From Basidiobolus ranarum (taxonomy: Eukaryota > Basidiobolomycota > Basidiobolomycetes > Basidiobolales), in assembly GCA_040143965.1 (NCBI GenBank), contig JASJQH010007083.1, positions 1-21,348 on the forward strand: a DNA stretch of 21,348 nt, given 5' to 3'. The translations under genes and the position numbers were made by a program. Shown one piece after another: positions 11,680 to 21,326 of the stretch (the first letter of the stretch is position 1; the number at the start of each line of letters is the position of its first letter). The notes below the pieces were generated by a model that had not been told where the DNA came from, did no database searches, and saw only the letters and a list, made by a program, of their open reading frames with translations.

Positions 11680-12625
11680 ATGAACGAAACAGAATCTGTA
11701 GTCACTCAAATTTCCACCAACTTTGTAAATTCGCCTACAATCGAATGGGGCCCATATTTTCCAGTTCCAATTGTTGCGACATTACACGCAGCTAAAATTG
11801 CCTTTGACTTGAGAAAGTCTCTTCCAAAGGGCGCAGAAGCTACTGGGGTCCAGGGACTACTTACTTTCTACGCTCTATCTTTTGGAGGGATATCAACTTC
11901 CGGTAAGTACTATTCAATACAAACATGTCGAAATGAACCCCTATTTTTAACGCTATGGATATACAGCTATGCTATTGGCAAGTCCTCCCGGTTGGCTAGC
12001 CTCCAATACCGTGCTCCCTGTTTATACGTAAGCATATTTGCTTAGCGTGAACATATGTTCGTTAACTCATGTATTGCCCATATTTAGGTTAATTTACTTG
12101 GCCATCTTTAAATGTCCTTTCGACTTGGTGTTTCGGCTTCTGACCCTTCTTGGGCCCCTCACTGGATTCTTTCTCGATGTTGGCGATAGTATCTCTCGTA
12201 CGTTTGCCATCACAAACATGGGTGTTGAAGCGGTTCGTCTCAGTAGCCGGAGTTATGTTACGAATTCTTATATAGGCATGTTAATTTGCGGCACTCTTTC
12301 TGGTTGCGGTGGGAGCATCTTTTCAGATGATTTTCAACAAACACAGTATAGCCAGGCTTCTCAGACATCTGAGGTCTTGTCGGCGCTCGGTTTTGACATG
12401 AAATTAAACTTTAGTGTCGCACTAGTCTACGTGCTAACTACATCACCGTTTACTTGGGTAAAGTATCTCAGCCTAATTGGTCTCGATGAATCATGGGCTC
12501 CTCTGTTATCCACCCATGAAGCAAAGACTGTATGTTGGTCAATACTTCTTGGTACCATGATATATCGCAAGTTTTTCACTTCATCCCCCATTCTAAAAAC
12601 TCAAGAGAAAGCTAAAGAGCAATAG
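11680..12625 (+). CDS. TRIC-type (TMEM38-like) trimeric intracellular cation channel
   Basis: TRIC channels are homotrimeric cation channels of the ER membrane in animals, thought to balance charge during calcium release. Exons: 11680-11902, 11967-12027, 12088-12625. They total 822 nt and 273 aa, near the 290-300 aa of animal members, with both junctions in phase. Hydrophobic segments are visible around residues 25-42 (PVPIVATLHAAKIAF), 52-75 (LLTFYALSFGGISTSAM), 90-118, 155-172, 200-215 and at the C-terminal end. The most diagnostic part is LIYLAIFKCPFDLVFRLL (96-113), followed by a loop ending in Arg132 and GV (140-141), then the small-residue motif GTLSGCGGSIF (163-173). The animal KEVxR loop is DVGDSISR here, so the lysine is missing while the arginine is kept. 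The C-terminus is Lys-rich. Family assignment rests on motif order and spacing recalled by eye; a fungal family related to TRIC but separately named is possible. Confidence 0.75.
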
Positions 12626-12815
12626 GATCATCCTTATTTACCGTAATTACATAATATTACCGATAATTTGATATTCATCACTGTTGCGGTTTCCATTGAC
12701 GTCATACGTCATCTCTTTTGATTCTAGTTGCTATATAAAATTCAGGAGAATACTTGAAACCCGCATTAAGCATATAATGACTTTTGATGATATCATCCAA
12801 TCAGAATCTTGGTAA
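12626..12815 (+). promoter_or_regulatory. TATA-like element after the TRIC gene
   Basis: The sequence CTATATAAAATTC at 12731-12743 is a good TATA-box match and stands about 45 bp before an ATG at 12777 whose frame closes after 12 codons. It could drive the small frame at 12816-13145 or the calcineurin transcript further on. Function is inferred from sequence similarity only. Confidence 0.3.
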
Positions 12816-13145
12816 ATGTGCAGTCGAGCAAAACTTGTGAACCGATCCTCTATTGTGACCATGTATTCTGAGATAAATAAATGTTATTTTAATTTGGTAT
12901 ATTTAGAGCGTATAACGCTACTATCTCGTCGTATTACTGTGACCTTGAAACCAGCAACTACTTTATATATGCTATTAATTCCAACGAGATATATTTAGAG
13001 ACCAGTTTCTGCATCAAAATATATAGGACTTCTCGAAACCCTTGATCAAATCTATGTACAAAATGGCTTAAAAGTGGATAAAATGGCCAGCCCAGATTTG
13101 TGTACTTTTATGGAATTGGAAAGTGCATATTTTATTTCGCTCTAA
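12816..13145 (+). CDS. Doubtful small two-exon reading frame, function unknown
   Basis: A frame starting at the ATG at 12816 can be joined from 12897 (donor GTATAT at 12898) to 12999 (after a TTTAG acceptor) in phase. This gives a predicted protein of 75 aa that ends at TAA 13143-13145. The second exon, 48 codons, looks more protein-like than the first and includes YIGLLETLDQIYVQNGLKVD, a plausible helix. I recognise no family. The frame overlaps the 5' region of calcineurin A, and AT-rich DNA yields frames of this size by chance. A 5' UTR or uORF explanation is equally likely. Confidence 0.2.
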
Positions 13146-13188
13146 ATACCTACATACAAAATCTATTTCATTCTCGACTCTCATTAAT

Positions 13189-15541
13189 ATGGCAACAGAA
13201 ACTGACGCTGCAATTCCAAAGATTGACTATGATGTTTACACACTTGAGAATGGTCAGCAGGTTCATACAAAAGAGCGAGTGTTAAAAGGTATCAACGTTG
13301 GTATTCGATGTATTATTCAACAATATTAATAATGAATGAAAATCTCCAATAAGACGTTCTCCCTCCTGCAACAACAAAACCTACCGATGAACAATTATAC
13401 TCTAAAGAGCAACCAGAGAAACCTAACTTAGAGTTCTTAAAGGACCACTTTTTCAGGGAAGGGCGACTGACTGAAGAGCAGGCACTTTATATAATTCAAA
13501 AGGGTACTGAAATATTAAGGAGTGAAGCTAACCTCTTAGAGGTTCCTGCTCCAGTTACTGGTAAGGTATCAATTAAAGTCCTTTCAAACACATGCCTAAG
13601 TAACCTTGGGTCTATCGATGTACTATATAGTTTGTGGAGATATTCACGGACAATACTACGACTTATTGAAACTTTTTGAAGTTGGAGGTAACCCAGCCCA
13701 TACTCGATATCTCTTTTTAGGGGATTATGTTGACAGAGGATATTTTTCAATTGAGGTATATTATCACTTTTGGTAATAATTGGGGCTATCATAGCAGTAA
13801 TGGTTTTTTTCAATGTTATCACATATGGACAGTGCGTTTTATACTTATGGTCCCTCAAAATATGGTACCCAGATACCTTATTCTTGCTTCGTGGTAACCA
13901 TGAATGTAGACACTTGACCGAGTATTTTACTTTCAAAACCGAATGTATATACTATATTACGAACTTCAATTGCTTGTGAATTATTGTCTGATTGAAGTTT
14001 TGCTTATTTCAATCTGTATCCAGGCAAGCATAAATACTCTGAAAGAGTATACGATGCATGTATCGAGTCTTTTTGTGCACTTCCTCTTGCTGCGGTTATG
14101 AATAAGCAATTCCTTTGTGTTCATGGCGGTCTGTCCCCGGAATTAGAGACTCTGGAAGATCTGCGCTCAGTATGTAAATTGTGTCATTGAAGCCATAAGA
14201 TATTCTTATTGAATCACGAGTTACATTTGTTTATTATGATAGATTAACCGTTTCCGTGAACCTCCTACTCGTGGTTTGATGTGTGATCTTCTTTGGGCTG
14301 ACCCTTTGGAGGAATTCGGTGCCGAGCGAGGAAACGACTTTTTCATTCATAATCATGTTCGTGGTTGTTCTTACTATTTCAGGTACATCAATGATTATGG
14401 AATTGAAATAAGATTGAGCCAGACGTTCGAAATTAATCATGTAAATTTCAAAGCTATCATGCAGCATGCGCATTCTTGGAAAAAAACAATCTGCTATCCG
14501 TTATTCGAGCTCACGAAGCCCAAGACGCTGGGTAATTAACCCTACATTGCTATTTTTTTTAATAGTCTCTTTAACATGGCTTACAACAGTTACCGCATGT
14601 ACCGTAAAACAAGAACCACTGGATTTCCCTCGGTAATGACCATCTTTTCAGCTCCTAACTATATCGATGTCTATAACAACAAAGGTAAGCAAGTTTTCAG
14701 TCCTTTATGATGCTGTACCATTATTTATTCATCATAACTTACAGCCGCTGTGTTGAAATACGAAAACAATGTCATGAATATTCGTCAGTTCAACTGTACG
14801 CCACATCCCTACTGGCTTCCAAATTTTATGGATGTTTTCACTTGGTCACTTCCATTTGTAGGGGAGAAAAGTAAGTCTTTTGCTGTGGGCTTACAAAATT
14901 TACAACCTAATTCATTGAATCATATTAGTCACCGATATGCTTCTTGCCATACTTAACATTTGCAGTAAAGAAGAACTTGAAGATGAAGTGCAAAAACTTC
15001 CAGAGGCCAAAAAAGGTGCAAAAAATCCAAGATATTCTCATTTATATCTTACACTATCTAACCTTACAACCACTGTATGATTCACTCCCTAGTTGTCGAT
15101 ATCGATCCTGAAGTTCAAGCACGTAGGAATGTTATTAAAAATAAGATTCTAGCAGTTGGCAAAATGGCTCGGGTGTTCTCGGTCCTCAGGTATATATTCT
15201 TTGTATCTCATTGATGTTTGGGAAGCCTGGTTAATTTATCTTTGGCATTTTCTCTTAGGGAGGAATCTGAGAGTATCGCTGAGTTGAAGAATTTAATGGG
15301 AACTAAGCAACTTCCTTATGGCTCTTTGGCTTTGGGCGCTGAAGGTATCAAACTTGCTATTACTTCGTTTGAAGATGCCAAACGCTCTGACCTTGAGAAT
15401 GAACGATTACCTCCACTTCCTAGCGAAGTTCCAACCAAAGATACCATCAAAAATGCCATGGATCAGGAACCTGCTCATGAGTTAACATCTGTTGCGGATG
15501 CGATTGCCAATGAAACTGTAAAAACTCGGCATAATTCGTAA
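13189..15541 (+). CDS. CNA1: Calcineurin A (PP2B), calcium/calmodulin-dependent Ser/Thr phosphatase catalytic subunit
   Basis: Calcineurin A pairs with the EF-hand subunit B and is switched on by Ca2+/calmodulin; in fungi it dephosphorylates Crz1-type transcription factors and supports stress tolerance and hyphal growth. Exons: 13189-13288, 13354-13560, 13631-13755, 13833-13944, 14024-14169, 14243-14382, 14454-14531, 14590-14684, 14745-14870, 14929-15015, 15093-15189, 15259-15541. They total 1596 nt, 531 aa, all phases consistent. Metal and phosphate ligands are present: GDIHGQY (105-111), GDYVDRG (133-139), RGNHE (164-168), His215 in CVHGG and His297 in [19 protein letters not shown] is the PP2B-specific loop. 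The B-subunit-binding helix is about 352-400, the calmodulin site about 416-438 ([16 protein letters not shown]), and the autoinhibitory segment 472-490 ([19 protein letters not shown]). All regulatory parts are therefore present. An in-frame ATG 66 bp upstream could extend the N-terminus. Confidence 0.97.
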
Positions 15542-16030
15542 ATAATCCCGATTAAATAAGGTTTTTTAAGGATAAGCAAATGGAAAGAAATGGACACAAT
15601 AACCTATTTACCTTTTTATTTCGGAATCGATTCAACGATTCGAGATCAACCTATTCAAAAATCACTTTTTTATTTCTTGTTTAGTTTTACCTTCTCACAG
15701 TGAGAAATTCATCAACATTTCAAGTTCACTCAACCAAAAATCTGGAACAAATAATTCAATCTTTATGAACCACACTCTTTCTCAACCTTATATTCACCTG
15801 AGTCATCTTGTTTTCTTCATCACTATTGGACGAGATCATCTCTTCAATTTTTTTATTGAATATGTATACAGTTTTTTTCTACACTGCTAGCAATAAATTG
15901 CTATTGAGTTAAACAGTATTTGAATTGATAATAGTCAATACCTCCTATAATAAAACTATTGGAGATATTTTAAATGTTGAGAATTTTGTCAAGAATTTTA
16001 AAGAAATGGATGAATTGTGAGTTTAAGAGA
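15542..16030. other. 3' flank of calcineurin A
   Basis: AT-rich DNA holding the calcineurin 3' UTR. ATTAAATAAGG follows the stop codon by about 10 bp and may serve as a weak poly(A) signal. A perfect 7-bp stem with a 1-bp centre, TTCTCAC-A-GTGAGAA, lies at 15692-15706. No gene is supported. Confidence 0.4.
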
Positions 16031-16898
16031 TGTTTTTTGAAGTATTTTGAGAGTATGTTAGAAGTGGTTTGGAGAATTAGAAGAAATGGTGGGGATTTTC
16101 ACTCATTTATTTATTTAAGTAGAAAGTTGACATTTATAGTTTTTCCAAAGGGTAAACAAAAAATGTGTAGAATATGTTAAGGAAGGTCCCAGAAATGTTT
16201 GAGGCTTTTAGGACAGGTTCTAAAATCTTCCAAGTAAATTCCTCTTGAGAATAATGAGTGATATCTTAGTGAAATGTGGAATAACTAAATACTGAACTAT
16301 ATATGACCATATAGGTGTCCAGGATAAATCAATTTTAACAATATTTATATTCTTGAATCTAGAGTATAGGAATATAGTACTACTAAGCCATGCAAGTATT
16401 TTTAAAATTGTTGGATAGTAAATCTTTACTCACATCTTAGTCAACTTTAGTAATCATATATATATTGGAAACAAGAAGGCAATGTATCTATAGCCCCTAT
16501 ATACTAATGGGAAGTATCTCTATATCTGTTTAACCAATATATCCTATTACTGTTGAAATTAGCATTGCCTAAATACCTATATAGTCATATATTACTTGGT
16601 ATTTAGTCATCTTATATTTTGCCAAGATATAACCCATTATTCTCAAGAGGAATTTACTTTGAATATTTTTACCAACCTAAAAGTTCTCAGCTATATAGAT
16701 TTTTCAAACTTGTGTTAGAGGCCCCAAACTTTGCACACACGTTTCTAGGACCTTCCTTAACACATTCAGCACATTAGTTTGCTTACATCTTTACAAAGGT
16801 ATATATGTCAACTGTTTACTCAATAAATCAATAGTTGAATACTACCAAATTCTCTAATTCTTCAAACCACTTCCAACAGGCTCCCAAATACTTGAACA
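16031..16898. repeat. Foldback (long inverted repeat) element 2, same family as element 1
   Basis: The left arm (about 16031-16320) is an imperfect reverse complement of the right arm (about 16540-16898), with a loop of roughly 220 bp. Both arms match element 1 in the same order of blocks: on the left GTTAGAAGTGGTTTGG, GGGGATTTTCACTCATTTA, AATTCCTCTTGAGAATAATG and GTGAAATGTGGAATAACTA; on the right TGAAATTAGCATTGCCTAAA, CCCATTATTCTCAAGAGGAA, GGCCCCAAACTTTGCACACA and TTCAAACCACTTCCAACAGG. The arms are cleaner here than in element 1, suggesting a younger insertion. The 68-codon frame at 15974-16180 is repeat sequence, not a gene. It lies between the 3' ends of two convergent genes. Confidence 0.78.
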
Positions 16899-17594
16899 AT
16901 TATCCCCATTTTCTAATATATATTATTACACAAACTCCTGAATATCTCAAACAATGATTTACTCCTCTTCTATATAAGTCACCATATTTTCTTAAGAATA
17001 AAGTGACCAAATCACCATCATAAATTGCCATGAATATACAAAGTCTATCCCCGTTATGTCAAGATCCTCCAACAAAAATATTGGTGGGAGTAAAATGGTT
17101 CATCTAGAGATTAAATATAAATATATACAACTTTGTACCAAGTGATATTTAACCAAAAAATATTCACTAACTTGGATAAGATTTACCAAATAGTGAGATT
17201 GGGAAAATAATTAACAAAATCAAAATCAACTTTCACATTCACTTTCACTGTCACTTTTACATACTAGTCTTCTAATTTATCCTGAAATATTTATAAACTT
17301 GAAAAATTCTTGTTTATTAAGCAACTAATACTACTAAAAATGCTGAGATTTCATTGAAATTTCCCTTTAAAAAATGTCCAATACAAAAACAAAATTCTTT
17401 TTATATTACATTATATGAACTGATGATTTTCATTTCATCAAGCAATATTGGAGTTGGATTCCATGTGAATTGGAACTGAATGATTCTTTCATAGCAGTAA
17501 TTTACGAATATTATAAACAATAACGTTCAGCATTGTCAATTAGATTTTCAAACTCATTGAGGAACTAGAATTGAAAGAGAAGTTAGTGTTCGCA
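16899..17594. other. AT-rich DNA downstream of the DUF4211 gene
   Basis: Very AT-rich sequence with a short CACTTT-like run near 17230-17262. It should hold the 3' UTR of the minus-strand DUF4211 gene. I see no canonical AATAAA close to its stop, no gene and no RNA gene. Confidence 0.4.
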
Positions 17595-20029
17595 TTATTG
17601 CTCTTGAGGTTGAAAGAATTTACTTGTTCTTACCACTCCAATCAGGTTGATCTTTTCTAAACGATGAATGATTTCTTGAGTAGAGGTAACCTCAATATCA
17701 ATACCAAGCCCTTGTATATTGTGAATGATTCTCCTGAAAGTTTGAAATTTGAAATGGTAAAGTTGATGGAAAATTAAACTTCGTTGATGACACATATTCC
17801 CTAGTATATATTCTGACACATCTGATTCAAATTGTATACTCTCTGGCTCAAAGGAAGAATAGCAAAGATCAAGCTCAGGATCCCCAAATTCACAATCGTC
17901 ATCTGTTATCTAAAACTCAACTTAGTCAAATCACAGTGAAGTGGATAAACAAAATTTACCCATACTTTGAGCGTTTTGCGATCATACTCTGGACCAAGTA
18001 AGTTGACTTGAAACGATACGGTCCTCATTCTCATGCAGCCAGTACAACGGGTGTGTACTTTTGGTATGGGCTGCGAAACGTAGATGGGGCACATCTTCAG
18101 GTCATCCTAAAGAGAAGTTCTTGAAGTTCAATGACAGATTACAGACAAGTAGACTTCTCAATTCACTATACCGTAAACTCTTGCGACCATCCTTGGCTAA
18201 TAACCAAGCTGTTGCTATACATATCCAATCGCTTCTCAACCTGTACAACTGAATCTTTCATAAGATCCTCTATATGAGCCAATTCGTTAGGATCTTTTGT
18301 CTATTTTTCAACAATGTGCAAGCTTTGATACCTTTATCATGTGATGAACCATCGACTAACGTGGGATCGATGGCGTAGTAGATTAGGTAATGAACAAATC
18401 GTTGAAATGCAGTATTGAAATCCTGGCACTTTGACAAACTAAATTCCTCTAAAGTTCAATGTTTAACTAAGGAATAATTAATTAGATGTATGGTGTACAA
18501 GGTTACCTGGCAGCTGAGCGATTTCTTCTATGGACTCATCGTCAGCAATGAAATCTTCCAACTCAGATGTCGTCTCTTCGAAAGATTCTATATCAGATGT
18601 TTCCAAGTTGTTTTCGTAATCACAATACGGCTCTTGAACGGCAGAGGCGTCTGAATAAATGGGGTTGTTAGATTCTTCAATACTATGTGATCTTTAGCAC
18701 TCTCATTTATATTACCTTTGGTTTTATCGATCAACGCTCGGTATTTAGAAACTTGTGTGCCCATTCCTCTAGTTCTACTAGAAATGATTGCTTTTATGGG
18801 GTATCGTAAATAAAATGTACTTGTGCATATATGACCTTGAGAAGGAAAGGTACGAACCATTTTTGTTCAAGTGGGATATCTCTTCTTCCTCGATTTGCTC
18901 ATTTTCTAGCTTTTTCTTTTGTAACAAACGTTTCCGTCGCGGGGTTTCGATGGTCTGTACATCATCTTCAGAAGATGTATCAATTCTCATAAGGTTTCTT
19001 TTCTTAGGTGTGGTAATTTGGGTTATTTCTGTATCAGAATCCTCACTATTTTGGTCTAAAATGAGGTTTTTCTTACGAGCCTTTCGTGGTGTATGTACTA
19101 TCTCGTCCTTATCGGAGTTATTAGCCTCATCTAGAGATATGCGAGCGGTTTTAACCATAGGATTATCAAGTGGTTTCTTCTCCCTCGACTTTACTACCGA
19201 GCGTTTCTTTCGAGATTTACGTGATGATTGGTAATTATTTTTAACCTCCCTAGAGCGAGATGCACTAAGGTAAGCCAACGAGTTTCGTACTTCGACATCC
19301 GATTCACCACTGCTAATCTGATGAACAACAAGTGATTTTTGAGGATATGAATATGGCTTTAGGGGTACATGATAAGCCGGATCATCCATCTTAAAAGGAT
19401 CTTCTACGTTGGAGGTCGTCAGTTTGGGTGACCTCGCGTTGCCAATAAGTTTCGTTTGATAAGAGCTTGAATTTTCTTTGGTTAAATATTCAGAGCTAAT
19501 ATTATTTTTCGGCTCATAAAGTTTCATCTTTTTCTGAAGAATCTCACCAAAAGTTTCAGTAGGATTTTTACTATTATAAAGAGTTAAATAGAAGTATTCA
19601 GTATGAAGTTAAAAAGTATAATATGAAAGCCACTCTTTCACAAAGTATCCTATATTAAAAATGGTTTACTAACGTTTGTGAATCTACATTGGTAAACGTT
19701 TTCTGTACATCTTCATACATTTCTATCGGAGTAGAGGCTGTAGAGCTTGGTACCATCTCAGGGTTAAAAAAAGCCTTCCTTATTTTGAAAGTGTTAGTTT
19801 CTAGTTTTAAACAACCTCTTAAATTGGTCTAGATTTCGGTAATTAAAGTAAAGAACGGTAACAGTTCCTACTCAATAAATAAACAAGGTTATAATGTATC
19901 AATCAGATAAACATACTCATGATTAGGCGAATTGGATATTTCAACTACAGGAAATAGTAAGCGTTTTTTGGGATTACGACTAGCTCTCCGTTCACCGTTA
20001 GTTTGACTGTCTTCAAGTATATCTTTCAT
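17595..20029 (-). CDS. DUF4211 domain-containing nuclear protein
   Basis: The DUF4211 family is mainly fungal and of unknown function. Exons (5'->3'): 20029-19917, 19778-19674, 19570-18854, 18777-18716, 18650-18507, 18448-18332, 18269-18172, 18106-17966, 17909-17595. They total 1812 nt, 603 aa, phases consistent, introns 56-138 bp. Residues 1-330 are Ser/Lys/Glu-rich and look disordered, with several nuclear-localisation-like clusters (RNPKKRLL, RKSRKKR, TPRKARKKN, PRRKRLLQKKK), some next to Ser-Asp/Glu acidic patches typical of CK2 sites. The C-terminal domain begins at DFIADDES (365-372), then LPEEFS, FQRFVHYLIYYAID, SQGWSQEF, the Cys pair RCTGC (472-476), FQVNLLGPEYDRKTL and YILGNMCHQRSLIFHQLYH (533-551). 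These match the DUF4211 pattern I know. It is convergent with calcineurin A. The intron at 18651-18715 and the 138 bp intron 1 are the weakest junctions. Confidence 0.85.
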
Positions 20030-20247
20030 CTCACTCTTTGTATGTAGATACATATATACAAATACATATGCATATAAGTGAAGCGTATATAATAATATGT
20101 ACTTTGTACTTACAGTAACAATGTAAAGAGAGAAGGGATATTCTCATCTAACAAACAAAGTTCCAGTTAATAAATCAGTACCTCTGCTAATATCCCGGAC
20201 TGTGATCGCATGAAATCAAAATAAATCAATAACAAGATTCAAAAAAT
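20030..20247 (-). promoter_or_regulatory. Upstream region of the DUF4211 gene
   Basis: AT-rich sequence directly 5' of the DUF4211 start on the minus strand, including alternating ATATATA/CATATG words at 20050-20095 that could act as a TATA region or be low-complexity repeat. No start site can be assigned. Confidence 0.3.
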
Positions 20248-20390
20248 CAATCACTTGCGGTAATTATATACATTGGTGACGTGTTCGTGTTGTAGTGACT
20301 ACGATTACTCAGTTGTCAAAAGCTACCGCAGTCGTGAGTAAAATTCTAAATACTTTAATGGTTTTAACTTGTTGGTACCGCAAGTGATTG
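20248..20390. mobile_element. 143 bp element with 15 bp perfect terminal inverted repeats
   Basis: CAATCACTTGCGGTA at 20248-20262 is the exact reverse complement of TACCGCAAGTGATTG at 20376-20390. The 113 bp between them have no coding capacity. A perfect 15-bp inverted pair at this spacing suggests a small non-autonomous DNA transposon (MITE) or a solo hairpin-forming element. I see no target-site duplication: the flanking bases differ (AAAAAAT left, GACATTA right). A regulatory hairpin in the DUF4211 upstream region is the alternative. Confidence 0.5.
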
Positions 20391-20964
20391 GACATTAAGA
20401 GCCATAGCTAAAGGAAGCCCATAAGAGTCTTGTAGGAGAATGAATACATCTACAGGACGGAGTTTCATTGAAATATCTGACGCACGTTCGCATTCTTTAT
20501 TTGCATTTATCATGTACGAGGAGAAGTTACATTGATTTGAGGCAACGCCCCCAACAAGGAACCCTACGTCAATTATTCCAGTTGAGAAAAAGAGGATTCA
20601 AGGAGTGAAGGATATATCTTATAACAAGTAGATAGCTGGTATGTGCGTGTTTACATAAAGGGATAGATTGGAGTTTCAGAAATAGTCCATGATAGCAGCC
20701 AAACAAAAGGTTGGCGGATGATTCAATGCCCGTTTGGGAGAAAGAAATGAAGTCTAGAAAAAATTAGGATAATATCGTTGGCATTGTATAATGCGATGAA
20801 TACAACTTCAGTGTATCAAATATATTACATGCAAGGTATAGGCCATATTTGATAACCATCGAAAGACGAATGGTAACGAGACAACCAAGCTCTAGGGTGA
20901 AGGTATTTTTGGTATTACATCTGAACGAAGGAGGAAGAGCGATGAGGAGTGAAGCAACGAGCAT
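20391..20964. other. Intergenic DNA, or 3' region of the membrane protein gene
   Basis: No exon I can support. A 66-codon minus frame at 20764-20964 begins immediately after the TAG of the membrane protein frame. It is probably 3' UTR, but the gene could instead splice from a GGTTTG donor near 20975 into downstream sequence. Confidence 0.35.
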
Positions 20965-21326
20965 CTACGCAAACCTCAACTCCAACAATGCTAGAAGCAT
21001 GTCCTGCAACACATGAATGATCACCAATATCATGACCACTACGATTTCCGGATACCTTAGGAAGTCCTGCGCCGCCTCTCGCGTGATGCTGTGCTTGTAT
21101 AGTTTTTTGAAACTTAGTCTGGTGAAATAAGATGAAACAATCTCACAACCCCAGACAAAAGTACTGGCCCATAGTGTCATTTCCAGGGTGTAAGGATCCT
21201 CTGGGTTTTTTTTAAATTGTAGATAAGGATATAGTTTAGCGTTGGGCCCGAAGTTGAGGATGATAACCCATCCCAAGAAGGCCATCATGGTCACGTTTTC
21301 AGCGATATTTCGAATGAAAAACGCCC
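20965..21326 (-). CDS. C-terminal part of an unrecognised membrane protein (5' end beyond window)
   Basis: The last exon I can see starts at 21326 after an ATTAAG acceptor (in-frame TAA just upstream), with two bases completing a codon. It runs to TAG at 20965-20967, giving about 120 residues. Three hydrophobic stretches are visible: MMAFLGWVIILNFG, then TLWASTFVWGCEIVSSYF, then YPEIVVVMILVIIHVLQDM plus LLALLEL. Between the second and third lies a basic loop (RLSFKKLYKHSITR). The length and strong alternation of hydrophobic and charged blocks make this a believable integral membrane protein. I do not recognise the family. The start and most of the gene lie to the right of the window. Confidence 0.6.

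Noticed and set aside
12777-12811. A possible first exon reading MTFDDIIQSES before a GTAAAT donor.
   Set aside because: Every acceptor I tried downstream gives an immediate or early stop in the required phase, so it cannot be joined to the small frame that follows.
13496-13936. A 146-codon minus-strand frame inside calcineurin A.
   Set aside because: It spans calcineurin exons and introns on the opposite strand and has no motif of its own.
11680-15541. The TRIC channel and calcineurin A as a calcium-signalling gene cluster.
   Set aside because: Adjacency of two calcium-related genes is suggestive, but nothing in the sequence shows shared regulation, and chance neighbourhood is the simpler explanation.
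18788-19234. A 148-codon plus-strand frame.
   Set aside because: It is the antisense shadow of the large DUF4211 exon, whose frame is supported by neighbouring exons and family motifs; the antisense product is Phe/Ser/Arg-rich, as expected from Lys/Glu/Ser codons read backwards.
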